A stretch of DNA of 29,823 nt from MKRK01 sp001896915 (GTDB lineage: Bacteria; Bacillota; Clostridia; Oscillospirales; Acutalibacteraceae). Position numbers and translations under genes: made by a program. Numbering within the stretch: the stretch's first letter is position 1; each line of letters starts with the position of its first letter. Where the stretch lies: the NCBI GenBank assembly GCA_937973935.1, contig CALJJF010000192.1, positions 1 to 29,823 on the forward strand, read 5' to 3'. Below, in pieces: positions 1 through 6,593 of this stretch. The notes below the pieces were generated by a model. It did not search any database, was not told the DNA's origin, and was given only the letters and a program-made list of their open reading frames with translations.

Positions 1-539
1 GTTCCCGAAATATCGTATAAATAATCAATGTTGCGATTTTCCTCGTTCTTAGCATGGGCATATAGGTTATCCAACTTGTCCCTCAACAAAGACACTTGTT
101 TTTCTTCTGTTATTTTATTGTTTTCTTCCGCACGTTTTCTGTCGCCTGCCAGCACAGAGCCGACCGTTTCCTGCTTCATGGGCTGCCAGTCGTGATACAG
201 ACGTTTGATTTCCTCCATTGCGCTTAAGCCATTCTCTAACTTCGCAAGGTTGTCGATTTGAGTTTGCAGACGTTTTTCGTATTGTTCCGCCTTGATTTGG
301 GCAGCACTAAACTCGACATCGCTTTTTGATAAAACGATATCCTTCATAGCATTGTGGATGAGGTATATGCTTGCCTGTGCCGCTTGTGCAGTATTCGCAA
401 CAGCAAGCTCATGGTCATTGGTACGTTTGAGACGGGAACTGAATTGGTTGAGATAATACACATGTATAACGGAAACTGAAATGACAAGAAGAATCAATAA
501 TAAGAAACCCATCAGCAACATTCTGTGCCTGTTTTTCAT
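1..539 (-). CDS. Membrane sensor with 4-helix-bundle ligand domain, N-terminal part only
   Basis: The gene is open at the left edge, so only the first 179 codons are present. The reading starts MKNRHRMLLMGFLLLILLVI, a short basic head and one transmembrane helix at about residues 7-27. A long polar, charged, helical segment follows (residues 30-179) with periodic Leu/Ala and many Glu, Lys and Gln. It resembles the extracytoplasmic four-helix-bundle domain (4HB_MCP type) of methyl-accepting chemotaxis proteins and some histidine kinases and diguanylate cyclases. The output domain lies outside the window, so a chemoreceptor is the likeliest answer but not proven. The ATG at 539 has a good ribosome-binding site (AGGGAGG) and a promoter upstream. 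It appears to be transcribed alone, since a terminator separates it from the htrA operon. Confidence 0.75.
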   Translation of the reverse strand, partial: MKNRHRMLLMGFLLLILLVISVSVIHVYYLNQFSSRLKRTNDHELAVANTAQAAQASIYLIHNAMKDIVLSKSDVEFSAAQIKAEQYEKRLQTQIDNLAKLENGLSAMEEIKRLYHDWQPMKQETVGSVLAGDRKRAEENNKITEEKQVSLLRDKLDNLYAHAKNEENRNIDYLYDISG

Positions 540-574
540 AGAACCTCCCTGATTTGAGAGTGCTGATTACTATT

Positions 575-603
575 ATTTTACTACTTTTTTTACATAAAAT
601 CAA
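575..603 (-). promoter_or_regulatory. Sigma-A promoter of the membrane sensor gene
   Basis: Read on the minus strand: TTGATT (598-603), a 17-base spacer, TAAAAT (575-580). The spacing is exact, the surroundings are AT-rich, and the ATG at 539 lies about 35 bases downstream of the -10 box behind AGGGAGG. Confidence 0.65.
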
Positions 604-672
604 CAAAATATAAGAAATAATTTGTTATTTCTGTTTAATTCTTTAAATCATGTAATCTATAAAACATAAAAT

Positions 673-706
673 AAAAAAAAGGCAATGAAACGTCGCTTCA
701 CCGCCT
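673..706 (-). terminator. Rho-independent terminator of the htrA operon
   Basis: On the minus strand GGCGGTGAA pairs with TTCATTGCC (two G-U pairs) around a short loop, followed by a run of eight T. It begins 13 bases after the htrA stop codon. Confidence 0.75.
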
Positions 707-718
707 TCTTCATAGCTT

Positions 719-2269
719 TTATTGACCGAATGGATTGTTCTTATTGAGGGTGGTGCCCTGCTGGGTAGAATTGTAGCTGGAGCTTCCCTTGTCTGCCAGA
801 AGTTTCACCGTTACCGTTTTTATTTGTTTGGTGGTCGCAACGTAAATATCCAGTATTACGGTTTCGCTCGGTTTTTTGCTCTCTATGATGTCAAGCACCA
901 TATCGCTGTTGGTGATTTCCTTGCCGTCAATTTTCTTGATGGTATCCCCCTTAGAGATACCCCGGTTGTTCAGGTCGCTGTCCAGTGCGATCTCGCTGAT
1001 CTTCAGACCGATTTCATCTTTATAAATTCTGGAGGACAGGGTATCCACCATTTGATAGGTAATGCCCAATCTTCCTCTGTTTATGATATAGCCGTTTTTC
1101 ACCAGACTGTCGGCAATCGTCTTTGCCGCTTTGATGGGGATGGCAAATCCGATGCCCTCCACGGTTTCATCCACAATTTTGGAAGAGTTCACGCCGATGA
1201 CCTGACCGTACATATTGACAAGAGCACCGCCGGAGTTCCCGGGATTGATGGCCGTATCCGTCTGGATACATTTCATGGAGTATTTCGTCTGGTTCTGGCT
1301 GCCGCCGGTCACTCTGCGATTCACCGCTGATACAATCCCTTTGGTAACCGTGTCGTCCAGCCCGTCCGGGCTGCCGATGGCAATCACATCGTCACCTACC
1401 TGCAGTGCATCGGAATTTCCAAAAACAGCAGGTGTCAGGTTAGACGGATTTCTGATTTTCAACACCGCCAAATCACTTCTGGAGTCCCCCGCAACAAAAT
1501 CTGCGTCCAGCTCTCTGCCGTCGGACAGGGCGACTAAAAACTTTGCGTTGGGAACCTCGCTGTAAATATGGTCGTTGGTGAGAATATACCCGTTTTTATC
1601 CATGATGATTCCCGATGCCTGCCCGCCCACCGGCTGGGTGTTTGTGGTTTTATTGCCTTCTGTATATACATAAATAAACACAACCGATGGTGATACAATC
1701 CTGGCAACCTGTGCCGTGGTATATTTGCCGCTTGCATCCGGTTTCACATCGGCAACCGTAGGCGTTTCTTGTTGGGAAAAATCAATTTTACCGCCCACAC
1801 CGCTGGTTACCCCGTCGTTTTTCACCCCGACCAAATAACCCACGCTGGCCCCGATGCTGGTGAAAACCACCAATGCCATGATGGCGCAAAATACGCGCAG
1901 TCCGGTCATATTGCTTTTGGGCTTTTCTTGGATTTCCGGTTCATTTGTCTGCTGTGGTTCCTCGGAATGAAATTCACTGACGGGTTGGGGCTGGGGCGGG
2001 TATAAGGGTTCTTGATAAGCCGGTTGGGGTTGAGGCTGGTAACCGTTGTTATAATACCCGCTGTCATAATAGCCCATATCGGGGCTTTGATGATAGGGAT
2101 AAAAGGTTTCTCCTGCCGGTTCGTTTGCGCCTTCTTGAATTGGCTGAAATTCTGTTTCGGGTGTCTCGGGTGTTTCCTTCCCTGCCGGTAATATTTCCGA
2201 TTCCCCCAGCGGTTGCTGTTGTGCTTTTTGGTCCTCCTGATTCAATTCGTTGCTATCATACTCGTTCAT
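719..2269 (-). CDS. htrA: HtrA/DegP-like membrane-anchored serine protease with PDZ domain
   Basis: This is a 516-residue trypsin-fold protease for envelope protein quality control. Residues 1-120 are a cytoplasmic, low-complexity Pro/Gln/Glu/Tyr-rich tail with PQPQP repeats. One transmembrane helix lies at about 126-148. The protease domain spans about 180-370 with the triad His234 (TNDH), Asp266 (SRSDLAVLKI) and Ser346 (GNSGG). A PDZ domain occupies about 395-492. The active site should face outward. I chose the ATG at 2269, preceded by AAAGGG; a longer in-frame opening to 2359 would run deep into the kinase gene. The start overlaps the kinase stop by 14 bp, so the two are probably translationally coupled. 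HtrA behind its own two-component system recalls CssRS control of htrA in Bacillus, but the pairing here is inferred from position. Confidence 0.93.
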   Translation of the reverse strand: MNEYDSNELNQEDQKAQQQPLGESEILPAGKETPETPETEFQPIQEGANEPAGETFYPYHQSPDMGYYDSGYYNNGYQPQPQPAYQEPLYPPQPQPVSEFHSEEPQQTNEPEIQEKPKSNMTGLRVFCAIMALVVFTSIGASVGYLVGVKNDGVTSGVGGKIDFSQQETPTVADVKPDASGKYTTAQVARIVSPSVVFIYVYTEGNKTTNTQPVGGQASGIIMDKNGYILTNDHIYSEVPNAKFLVALSDGRELDADFVAGDSRSDLAVLKIRNPSNLTPAVFGNSDALQVGDDVIAIGSPDGLDDTVTKGIVSAVNRRVTGGSQNQTKYSMKCIQTDTAINPGNSGGALVNMYGQVIGVNSSKIVDETVEGIGFAIPIKAAKTIADSLVKNGYIINRGRLGITYQMVDTLSSRIYKDEIGLKISEIALDSDLNNRGISKGDTIKKIDGKEITNSDMVLDIIESKKPSETVILDIYVATTKQIKTVTVKLLADKGSSSYNSTQQGTTLNKNNPFGQ

Positions 2270-3692
2270 TTTGACCCAACCCTTTCGGTAATATAAATTC
2301 AAATTCCGTATATTCGCCCTCCACGCTGCGGGCAATAATTCTTCCGCCGTGAATGTCAATGATGGTCTTCACAATATACAGCCCCAGCCCCATGCCGGTT
2401 TTGTCAATGCCTCTGGAGCGGTCTGTTTTATAAAAACGTTCAAACACACTGCTGAGTTCTCTTGCGCCGATCCCCTCTCCGCTGTTCCGAATGGTAACCA
2501 CGGCCTCATCGGGTCTGTCGTCCACGATAAAGCGGATGAAACCTCCGGCGGGTGTAAACTTGATGGCATTGTCAAGGAGGTTATACACCACCTGATGGAT
2601 GAGGTCGATGTCCGCATGTATTTTGATTGCGGGTGCGTCCTCGATGCCTTCAATCCGGATTTGCTTCTCTTCGATTTTTTGTTCGAAGGACAAAAGAACC
2701 CTGACCACCGTGTCGGTGATGTTGAATTGAGAAAGCTTTATATTTGTCTCACCCTGCTCAAGCTTTGCCAGCACCAGCATGGAATTAACCAAACGGGACA
2801 ACCGCTTCACTTCCCGGGAAACAATGCCCAGGTAATGGGTTTGTTTGTCGGTGTGGATGGTCCCGTCCAAAATCCCGTCAATAAATCCCGCAATGGTAGT
2901 CATGGGGGTTTTCAGTTCGTGAGAAACATTGGAAACAAAGCTTCTTCTCATCTGCTCCAAAGACGCCAGAGACTGGGACATATTATTAAAAGCCAGGGCA
3001 AGCTCGCCTACTTCATCGTCCCGGTTAACAGGGATTCTTGTTACAAAGTCGCCGGTTGCCATGCGTTTGGAGGCTTCCGCCATCATCAGCAGAGGACGTG
3101 TGATACGGATGGTGGAATAATACACCGCAATAAAGGAAAGTACAATAGTCAGCAAGGCGGAAGCAAGAACAATTTTTAAAATTTCCTGCATATATTCATT
3201 CAAATCCGCTATGGGCACAGCAGCAAACACGGCACCTACAGCCTGGCTGTTGCTATATACCGGCACAGCCACAATGTAGTTTGATTTCGCATAAAGACCG
3301 CCCAGCTTTCCTGTTTCGCTGTATTCGTTTTGTTGGTCGGAAAGAACTGTTTTTACAATGCTTTTGTTGATCACATTGCTTTTATGCTCGTTGTTCTCAA
3401 CATTGTTGTATATGATGACCGTGCCTTCGTTGTCGGTGATGAAAATATCAGCGTCAATAATTTTGGAGATGGTTCCGATGGTTCTTTTCATGTTCTCCTG
3501 AAAGTTCCATGTTCCGATGTTCTCGGTGGTTACGCTGGACACCGTATGCACATTGTCCACAAGCAGTTTGTTTTTTTCACGCAACCATAGGTTTCTGGAA
3601 AATCCGATCAAAACAACACCGAAAATGGTAAAGCTGGTAAATATTATTACCGCAGTCAAGGTAAAATATTTTTTAAATATGCTTCTTTTCAT
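2256..3692 (-). CDS. Sensor histidine kinase (HAMP, HisKA, HATPase_c)
   Basis: A 478-residue two-pass membrane kinase. TM1 is at about residues 12-32 and an extracytoplasmic sensor domain at about 33-168 contains a PAS/Cache-like stretch (residues 79-160). TM2 is at about 171-193 and HAMP at about 194-248. The HisKA dimerisation helix has phospho-acceptor His258 in SFVSNVSHELKTP. The ATPase domain shows the N box (NLLDNAIKFTP), the G1 box (GEGIG) and the G2 box (GMGLGLYIVK). There is no cytoplasmic PAS between HAMP and HisKA, which argues against WalK. Its gene follows the response regulator by 51 bp and overlaps htrA by 14 bp, so it probably senses envelope or secretion stress and phosphorylates the regulator encoded just upstream. 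The start at 3692 has AAAGGCGG before it. Confidence 0.92.
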   Translation of the reverse strand: MKRSIFKKYFTLTAVIIFTSFTIFGVVLIGFSRNLWLREKNKLLVDNVHTVSSVTTENIGTWNFQENMKRTIGTISKIIDADIFITDNEGTVIIYNNVENNEHKSNVINKSIVKTVLSDQQNEYSETGKLGGLYAKSNYIVAVPVYSNSQAVGAVFAAVPIADLNEYMQEILKIVLASALLTIVLSFIAVYYSTIRITRPLLMMAEASKRMATGDFVTRIPVNRDDEVGELALAFNNMSQSLASLEQMRRSFVSNVSHELKTPMTTIAGFIDGILDGTIHTDKQTHYLGIVSREVKRLSRLVNSMLVLAKLEQGETNIKLSQFNITDTVVRVLLSFEQKIEEKQIRIEGIEDAPAIKIHADIDLIHQVVYNLLDNAIKFTPAGGFIRFIVDDRPDEAVVTIRNSGEGIGARELSSVFERFYKTDRSRGIDKTGMGLGLYIVKTIIDIHGGRIIARSVEGEYTEFEFILPKGLGQNERV

Positions 3693-3743
3693 AATATCCG
3701 CCTTTCGGTGGCATGAAATGGATTGGCGACGGTTATCATCAGC

Positions 3744-4436
3744 CTATGCTCTGGCCTCAAACTTATACCCCACGCCCCAAACAGTTTTCAGCGACCATTG
3801 GTCTGACACACCCTCCAGCTTTTCCCGCAGTCTTTTTACGTGTACATCCACGGTTCTGCTGTCACCGTAATATTCAAAGTCCCAGACCTCGTCCAGTAAC
3901 TGGTCACGGGTAAAAACCTTGTTGGGATTGCTGGCCAAGTGAAAAATAAGCTCCAGCTCTTTTGGGGGAGTGTCTATTTTTTTGCCGTCCACAATCATTT
4001 CATAATTGGTTAAATTGATGGAAAGCTTTTCGTATTGTACTTCCTTGAATGCGGTTTCCTCCACCGGAGAGGTTCTGCGAAGCACTGCTTTGATACGTGC
4101 CAAAACCTCTTTTGCATCAAAGGGCTTTACCACATAATCATCGGCACCCAGCTCCAGTCCGAGGATTTTATCAAACACCTCACCCTTTGCCGTCAGCATA
4201 ATAATCGGAACATCGCTGGTTTTTCGGATTTCGCGGCAGACCTGCCAGCCGTCCAGCTTCGGCATCATAATATCCAGCAAAATAATATTCGGTGTGTGAT
4301 TATGAAATTCATCCAGCGCACTTTGCCCGTCATTGGCAATGAAAACCTCATAACCGTCTTTCTCCAGATAAAGCCGTAAAAATTCGCAAATATTTGAATC
4401 ATCATCCACAACCAGTACTCTGTTTTCGCTGCTCAT
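3744..4436 (-). CDS. OmpR/PhoB-family response regulator
   Basis: A 230-residue DNA-binding response regulator. The receiver domain (1-120) has the acidic pocket Asp11-Asp13, phospho-acceptor Asp55 (LLDIMMPKLDG), Thr82 and Lys104 (VVKPFD). The winged-helix effector domain (about 132-228) carries the usual FTRDQLLDEVW and RTVDVHVKRLREKLE segments. AAAGGATGG precedes the ATG. It is the first gene of the regulator-kinase-htrA operon and is the natural partner of the kinase 51 bp downstream. It probably activates its own operon. Which orthologous group it belongs to cannot be decided from the sequence alone. Confidence 0.94.
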   Translation of the reverse strand: MSSENRVLVVDDDSNICEFLRLYLEKDGYEVFIANDGQSALDEFHNHTPNIILLDIMMPKLDGWQVCREIRKTSDVPIIMLTAKGEVFDKILGLELGADDYVVKPFDAKEVLARIKAVLRRTSPVEETAFKEVQYEKLSINLTNYEMIVDGKKIDTPPKELELIFHLASNPNKVFTRDQLLDEVWDFEYYGDSRTVDVHVKRLREKLEGVSDQWSLKTVWGVGYKFEARA

Positions 4437-4727
4437 TGTGATCCATCCTTTCCGATGTTAGAATTCACTGATCTGTATTCTATGGTTTCAAGTATAATTT
4501 TTAATCCTGAGTTCATTATAGGGATAGCCAATTGGTTTTTGGTGAACATTTTTTTAAGAATTATGAACAAACTGTATCAATATGAATTTTTAGCATAAAT
4601 ATACACTTTATTCTTTATGAAATCATTTTAGCATATTTGCTTCAAAAATGCACTGAATAAAATGCTAAAGATAGGAAAAAATACATAGAAGATTAAAAAT
4701 TATGATAGGAAAGGTTATGGTTTTAAT
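4437..4727. promoter_or_regulatory. Divergent intergenic region with a thrice-repeated TTTAGCAT motif
   Basis: This 291-bp AT-rich gap separates the regulator operon (-) from the FAD oxidoreductase gene (+). It holds three copies of a 12-bp motif: TTTAGCATAAAT at 4589-4600 and TTTAGCATATTT at 4627-4638, both direct, and TTTAGCATTTTA inverted at 4658-4669. The last two form an imperfect inverted repeat just upstream of the oxidoreductase. A TATAAT on the minus strand (4515-4520) could be a -10 box for the regulator operon, but no convincing -35 accompanies it. I see no clear consensus promoter for the plus-strand gene. Confidence 0.4.
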
Positions 4728-5963
4728 ATGAAAACTACAGTTAGCGGCGCTCCTTATTTTATGGAGACCAATCCGGTTCCTTCCCAGTTCCCTTGGCTTG
4801 ACCGCAGCGCTTTTTGTGATGTTGCCATTATCGGCGGTGGTGTCTCCGGCGCTATGGCAGCTTATAAGTTTACCAAAATGGGTGTGAAGGTTGCCTTGTT
4901 GTCCGAAAGCCCCGTGGGGTATTGCACCACGGCAGCGTCTCAGGGAGTTGCATCGGTCAGCCTTACGGGAGGCTTATCCGGTCTCATTGCCAACATCGGC
5001 ACGGATATGGCTCCAAAGGTTTACGGTGAATGCGAGGCTGCTGTCAATATTCTTGAAAATATCATCAACGAGCTTGTGCCGCCGGTTCCTTACAAGCGAA
5101 AAGACAGTGTGATTTATTCCGAAGACGATGCCAATGCTTTCAGCGAAGAATATCAGGCATTGCACCATAATAATTTTCCTGCCGAGCTGTATCATGAAAC
5201 CGACGCCCGTCAAAAATTTTCTTTTCCGGTAAAATCGGCACTGCTCATACCCAACGGTGCCATTGAATGCGACCCGTATTTATTAACCCATTCCCTTTGC
5301 CAAAACGCAGCGGCGGCGGGAGCACAGATTTTTGAAAATACCATGATCACCGAAATTGTGGAGAACGAAAACGAAGAATATGTGCTATATTCTGATTTTG
5401 GAAAAACCGTGACCGCCAAGAAGGTTGTCATTGCCGCCGGACTGGAAACCGCAAGGCAGTTGGAAACCGAAACCCAAGAAAAGGTTACCTATTCCCTCGT
5501 CACCCGCCCGGTCAGTGATTTTACCGGCTGGTGGGAGGAAGCAACCTTGTGCAAAACCGGCTGTGACAACATCCGTCTTCGCACCACACCGGACCGGCGC
5601 ATCATCATCAGCGGTCTGGACTGCGGCATTGCTGGACTAAAAAGCGGTATCATCTCCCCGGAGAAGATGGCAGACAAAAAATATGCCGCTCTGCATACTC
5701 AGCTCATGCAAATGTTCCCGAACATCAAAAACATCGAAGCAGAATACAATTATTTCAATGAGTATGCTTTTACAGAGTTGAATCTTCCCATTGTCGGAGA
5801 GAGCGAAGGAATTTATTATGACCTGGTTCCTGCCGAAAACGGAATTGTTTTCTCCATTATTGCGGCTGATATGCTCATTGCAAAATACTTCGGAAACGAA
5901 AATGATGAAACCGCTCTTTTCGAAGAACAGCTGTATTTTGAAAATATTTCGAACAAAGCATAA
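4728..5963 (+). CDS. FAD-dependent oxidoreductase (DAO / glycine oxidase-like)
   Basis: A 411-residue flavoprotein. A Rossmann dinucleotide-binding motif GGGVSGAMAA (residues 36-45) begins about 30 residues in, after a head containing FPWLDRSAFCDV. The middle keeps the D-amino-acid oxidase-fold pattern: a second FAD-contact segment near VTAKKVVIAAGLETARQL and a C-terminal NYFNEYAFTELNLPIVGE with a catalytic-core strand. No signal peptide or membrane segment is visible, so it is probably cytosolic. It likely oxidises an amine or amino acid, but the substrate cannot be named. AGGAAAGG lies upstream of the ATG. It sits alone between a divergent operon and the T-box, and I see no terminator right after it. 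The next promoter starts 8 bp past the stop. Confidence 0.8.
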   Translation: MKTTVSGAPYFMETNPVPSQFPWLDRSAFCDVAIIGGGVSGAMAAYKFTKMGVKVALLSESPVGYCTTAASQGVASVSLTGGLSGLIANIGTDMAPKVYGECEAAVNILENIINELVPPVPYKRKDSVIYSEDDANAFSEEYQALHHNNFPAELYHETDARQKFSFPVKSALLIPNGAIECDPYLLTHSLCQNAAAAGAQIFENTMITEIVENENEEYVLYSDFGKTVTAKKVVIAAGLETARQLETETQEKVTYSLVTRPVSDFTGWWEEATLCKTGCDNIRLRTTPDRRIIISGLDCGIAGLKSGIISPEKMADKKYAALHTQLMQMFPNIKNIEAEYNYFNEYAFTELNLPIVGESEGIYYDLVPAENGIVFSIIAADMLIAKYFGNENDETALFEEQLYFENISNKA

Positions 5964-5970
5964 AAAACTC

Positions 5971-5999
5971 TTTACAAAATGAGCTCTTTGGATTATAAT
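5971..5999 (+). promoter_or_regulatory. Sigma-A promoter of the T-box transcript
   Basis: TTTACA (5971-5976), a 17-base spacer and a perfect TATAAT (5994-5999). Transcription would start near 6006, just before the T-box stem I. Confidence 0.8.
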
Positions 6000-6005
6000 A
6001 TAGTA

Positions 6006-6270
6006 AATATCGTATAAAGCTTTGATGGCGACAGTAATTTTTGCTTGAAAGTTACAGCGAATCGGGGACAGTGGAAGCCCGAAACAACTAGAGCAATGAT
6101 GAATATCACGCCTGAGCTTCAGACCGAACGATTTTCAAGTAGGGACTGACGGTTTTCCGCCGTTATCGGGAACGCATATAAAAATTTCTGTAACCAGAAC
6201 TTTCGTATGTCGTAAAAGGTGGTATAGCGAAGCGATAGCTTTCGTCCTTTACGGGACGAAAGCTTTTTTT
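6006..6270 (+). promoter_or_regulatory. T-box riboswitch, isoleucine specifier (ATC)
   Basis: A leader RNA that reads the charging of a tRNA and decides between termination and read-through. Visible parts are an AGTA loop-E element (6033-6036), the apical stem I segment around ATCGGGGACAGTGGAAGCCC, and a specifier loop GAAT-ATC-AC with ATC at 6105-6107. Then come the CCGTTATC stretch of stem III (6160-6167) and the degenerate T-box core AAGGTGGTATAGCG (6217-6230). CGTAAAAGG (6211-6219) can pair with CCTTTACG (6246-6253) as antiterminator. The bulge TGGT (6220-6223) would pair with an ACCA end, which suits tRNA-Ile (A73) and not the adjacent tRNA-Gly (U73). An Ile sensor fits the downstream ilvBN-cimA-leuCD genes. 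Confidence 0.88.
6237..6270 (+). terminator. T-box-controlled transcription terminator
   Basis: AGCTTTCGTCC (6237-6247) pairs with GGACGAAAGCT (6254-6264), followed by a T run to 6270. Its left arm and loop overlap the antiterminator pairing, so the two folds exclude each other. Confidence 0.9.
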
Positions 6271-6298
6271 ATTTCACAAACAATTTACAAATCATGTC

Positions 6299-6327
6299 TT
6301 GACAGCCGGAACGTAATTATTTATAAT
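6299..6327 (+). promoter_or_regulatory. Consensus promoter of the tRNA-Gly gene
   Basis: A perfect TTGACA (6299-6304), a 17-base spacer and a perfect TATAAT (6322-6327). Initiation near 6334 would leave only about 7 bases before the mature tRNA 5' end. This is the strongest promoter in the window by eye. Confidence 0.88.
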
Positions 6328-6340
6328 TATAACAGGCAAT

Positions 6341-6416
6341 GCGGATTTAGCTCATTTGGTAGAGTGCCACCTTCCCAAGGTGGATGTGGCGAGTTCGAGC
6401 CTCGTAATCCGCTCCA
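6341..6416 (+). tRNA. tRNA-Gly (anticodon CCC)
   Basis: A 76-base cloverleaf. The acceptor stem is GCGGATT/AATCCGC, with discriminator T and an encoded CCA end. The D arm contains AGCTCATTTGGTAGAG. The anticodon stem CCACC/GGTGG closes the loop TTCCCAA, giving anticodon CCC at 6374-6376. The T arm is GGCGAGTTCGAGCCTCG. It decodes GGG. U73 agrees with glycine identity. The gene has its own promoter and terminator and sits between the T-box and the ilv operon. Confidence 0.95.
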
Positions 6417-6446
6417 AAAGACGATTTGTAAAATCGTCTTTTTCTT
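6417..6446 (+). terminator. Terminator of the tRNA-Gly gene
   Basis: AAAAGACGATTT, loop GTA, AAATCGTCTTTTT, directly after the CCA end. The stem has a GACGATTT/AAATCGTC core and a flanking A/T tract. Any T-box read-through into ilvB has to pass this site. Confidence 0.85.
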
Positions 6447-6593
6447 TTTATCTACGATATTCCATGCATCAATACATAATGCAGAGGGTGGATATGCTTT
6501 GGTTTCGCACCGCGGAGGAGTGTGCGAACAGAAACCGGCAATTGCTGTTTTCAGGAGAAGCATCCCGATTCATTCGAAAGGATGGTCATTTCT
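6447..6593 (+). other. Leader segment between tRNA-Gly and ilvB
   Basis: This 147-bp stretch has no convincing gene. It contains a hairpin, TTCGCAC (6504-6510) with GTGCGAA (6522-6528), whose loop carries CGCGGAGGAG. A partial sequence GAGGGTGG just before it recalls a T-box core but no full leader can be drawn. I see no consensus promoter, so ilvB expression probably depends on transcription entering from upstream. Confidence 0.4.

Noticed and set aside
722..1330. A 202-codon open frame on the plus strand
   Set aside because: It is opposite the htrA protease and PDZ domains and shows no family resemblance.
2270..2359. Extension of htrA to an upstream start
   Set aside because: The added 30 residues overlap the kinase catalytic domain and lack a ribosome-binding site; the ATG at 2269 has one.
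2349..3179. A 276-codon open frame on the plus strand
   Set aside because: It is the complement of the histidine kinase gene, which has clear motifs throughout.
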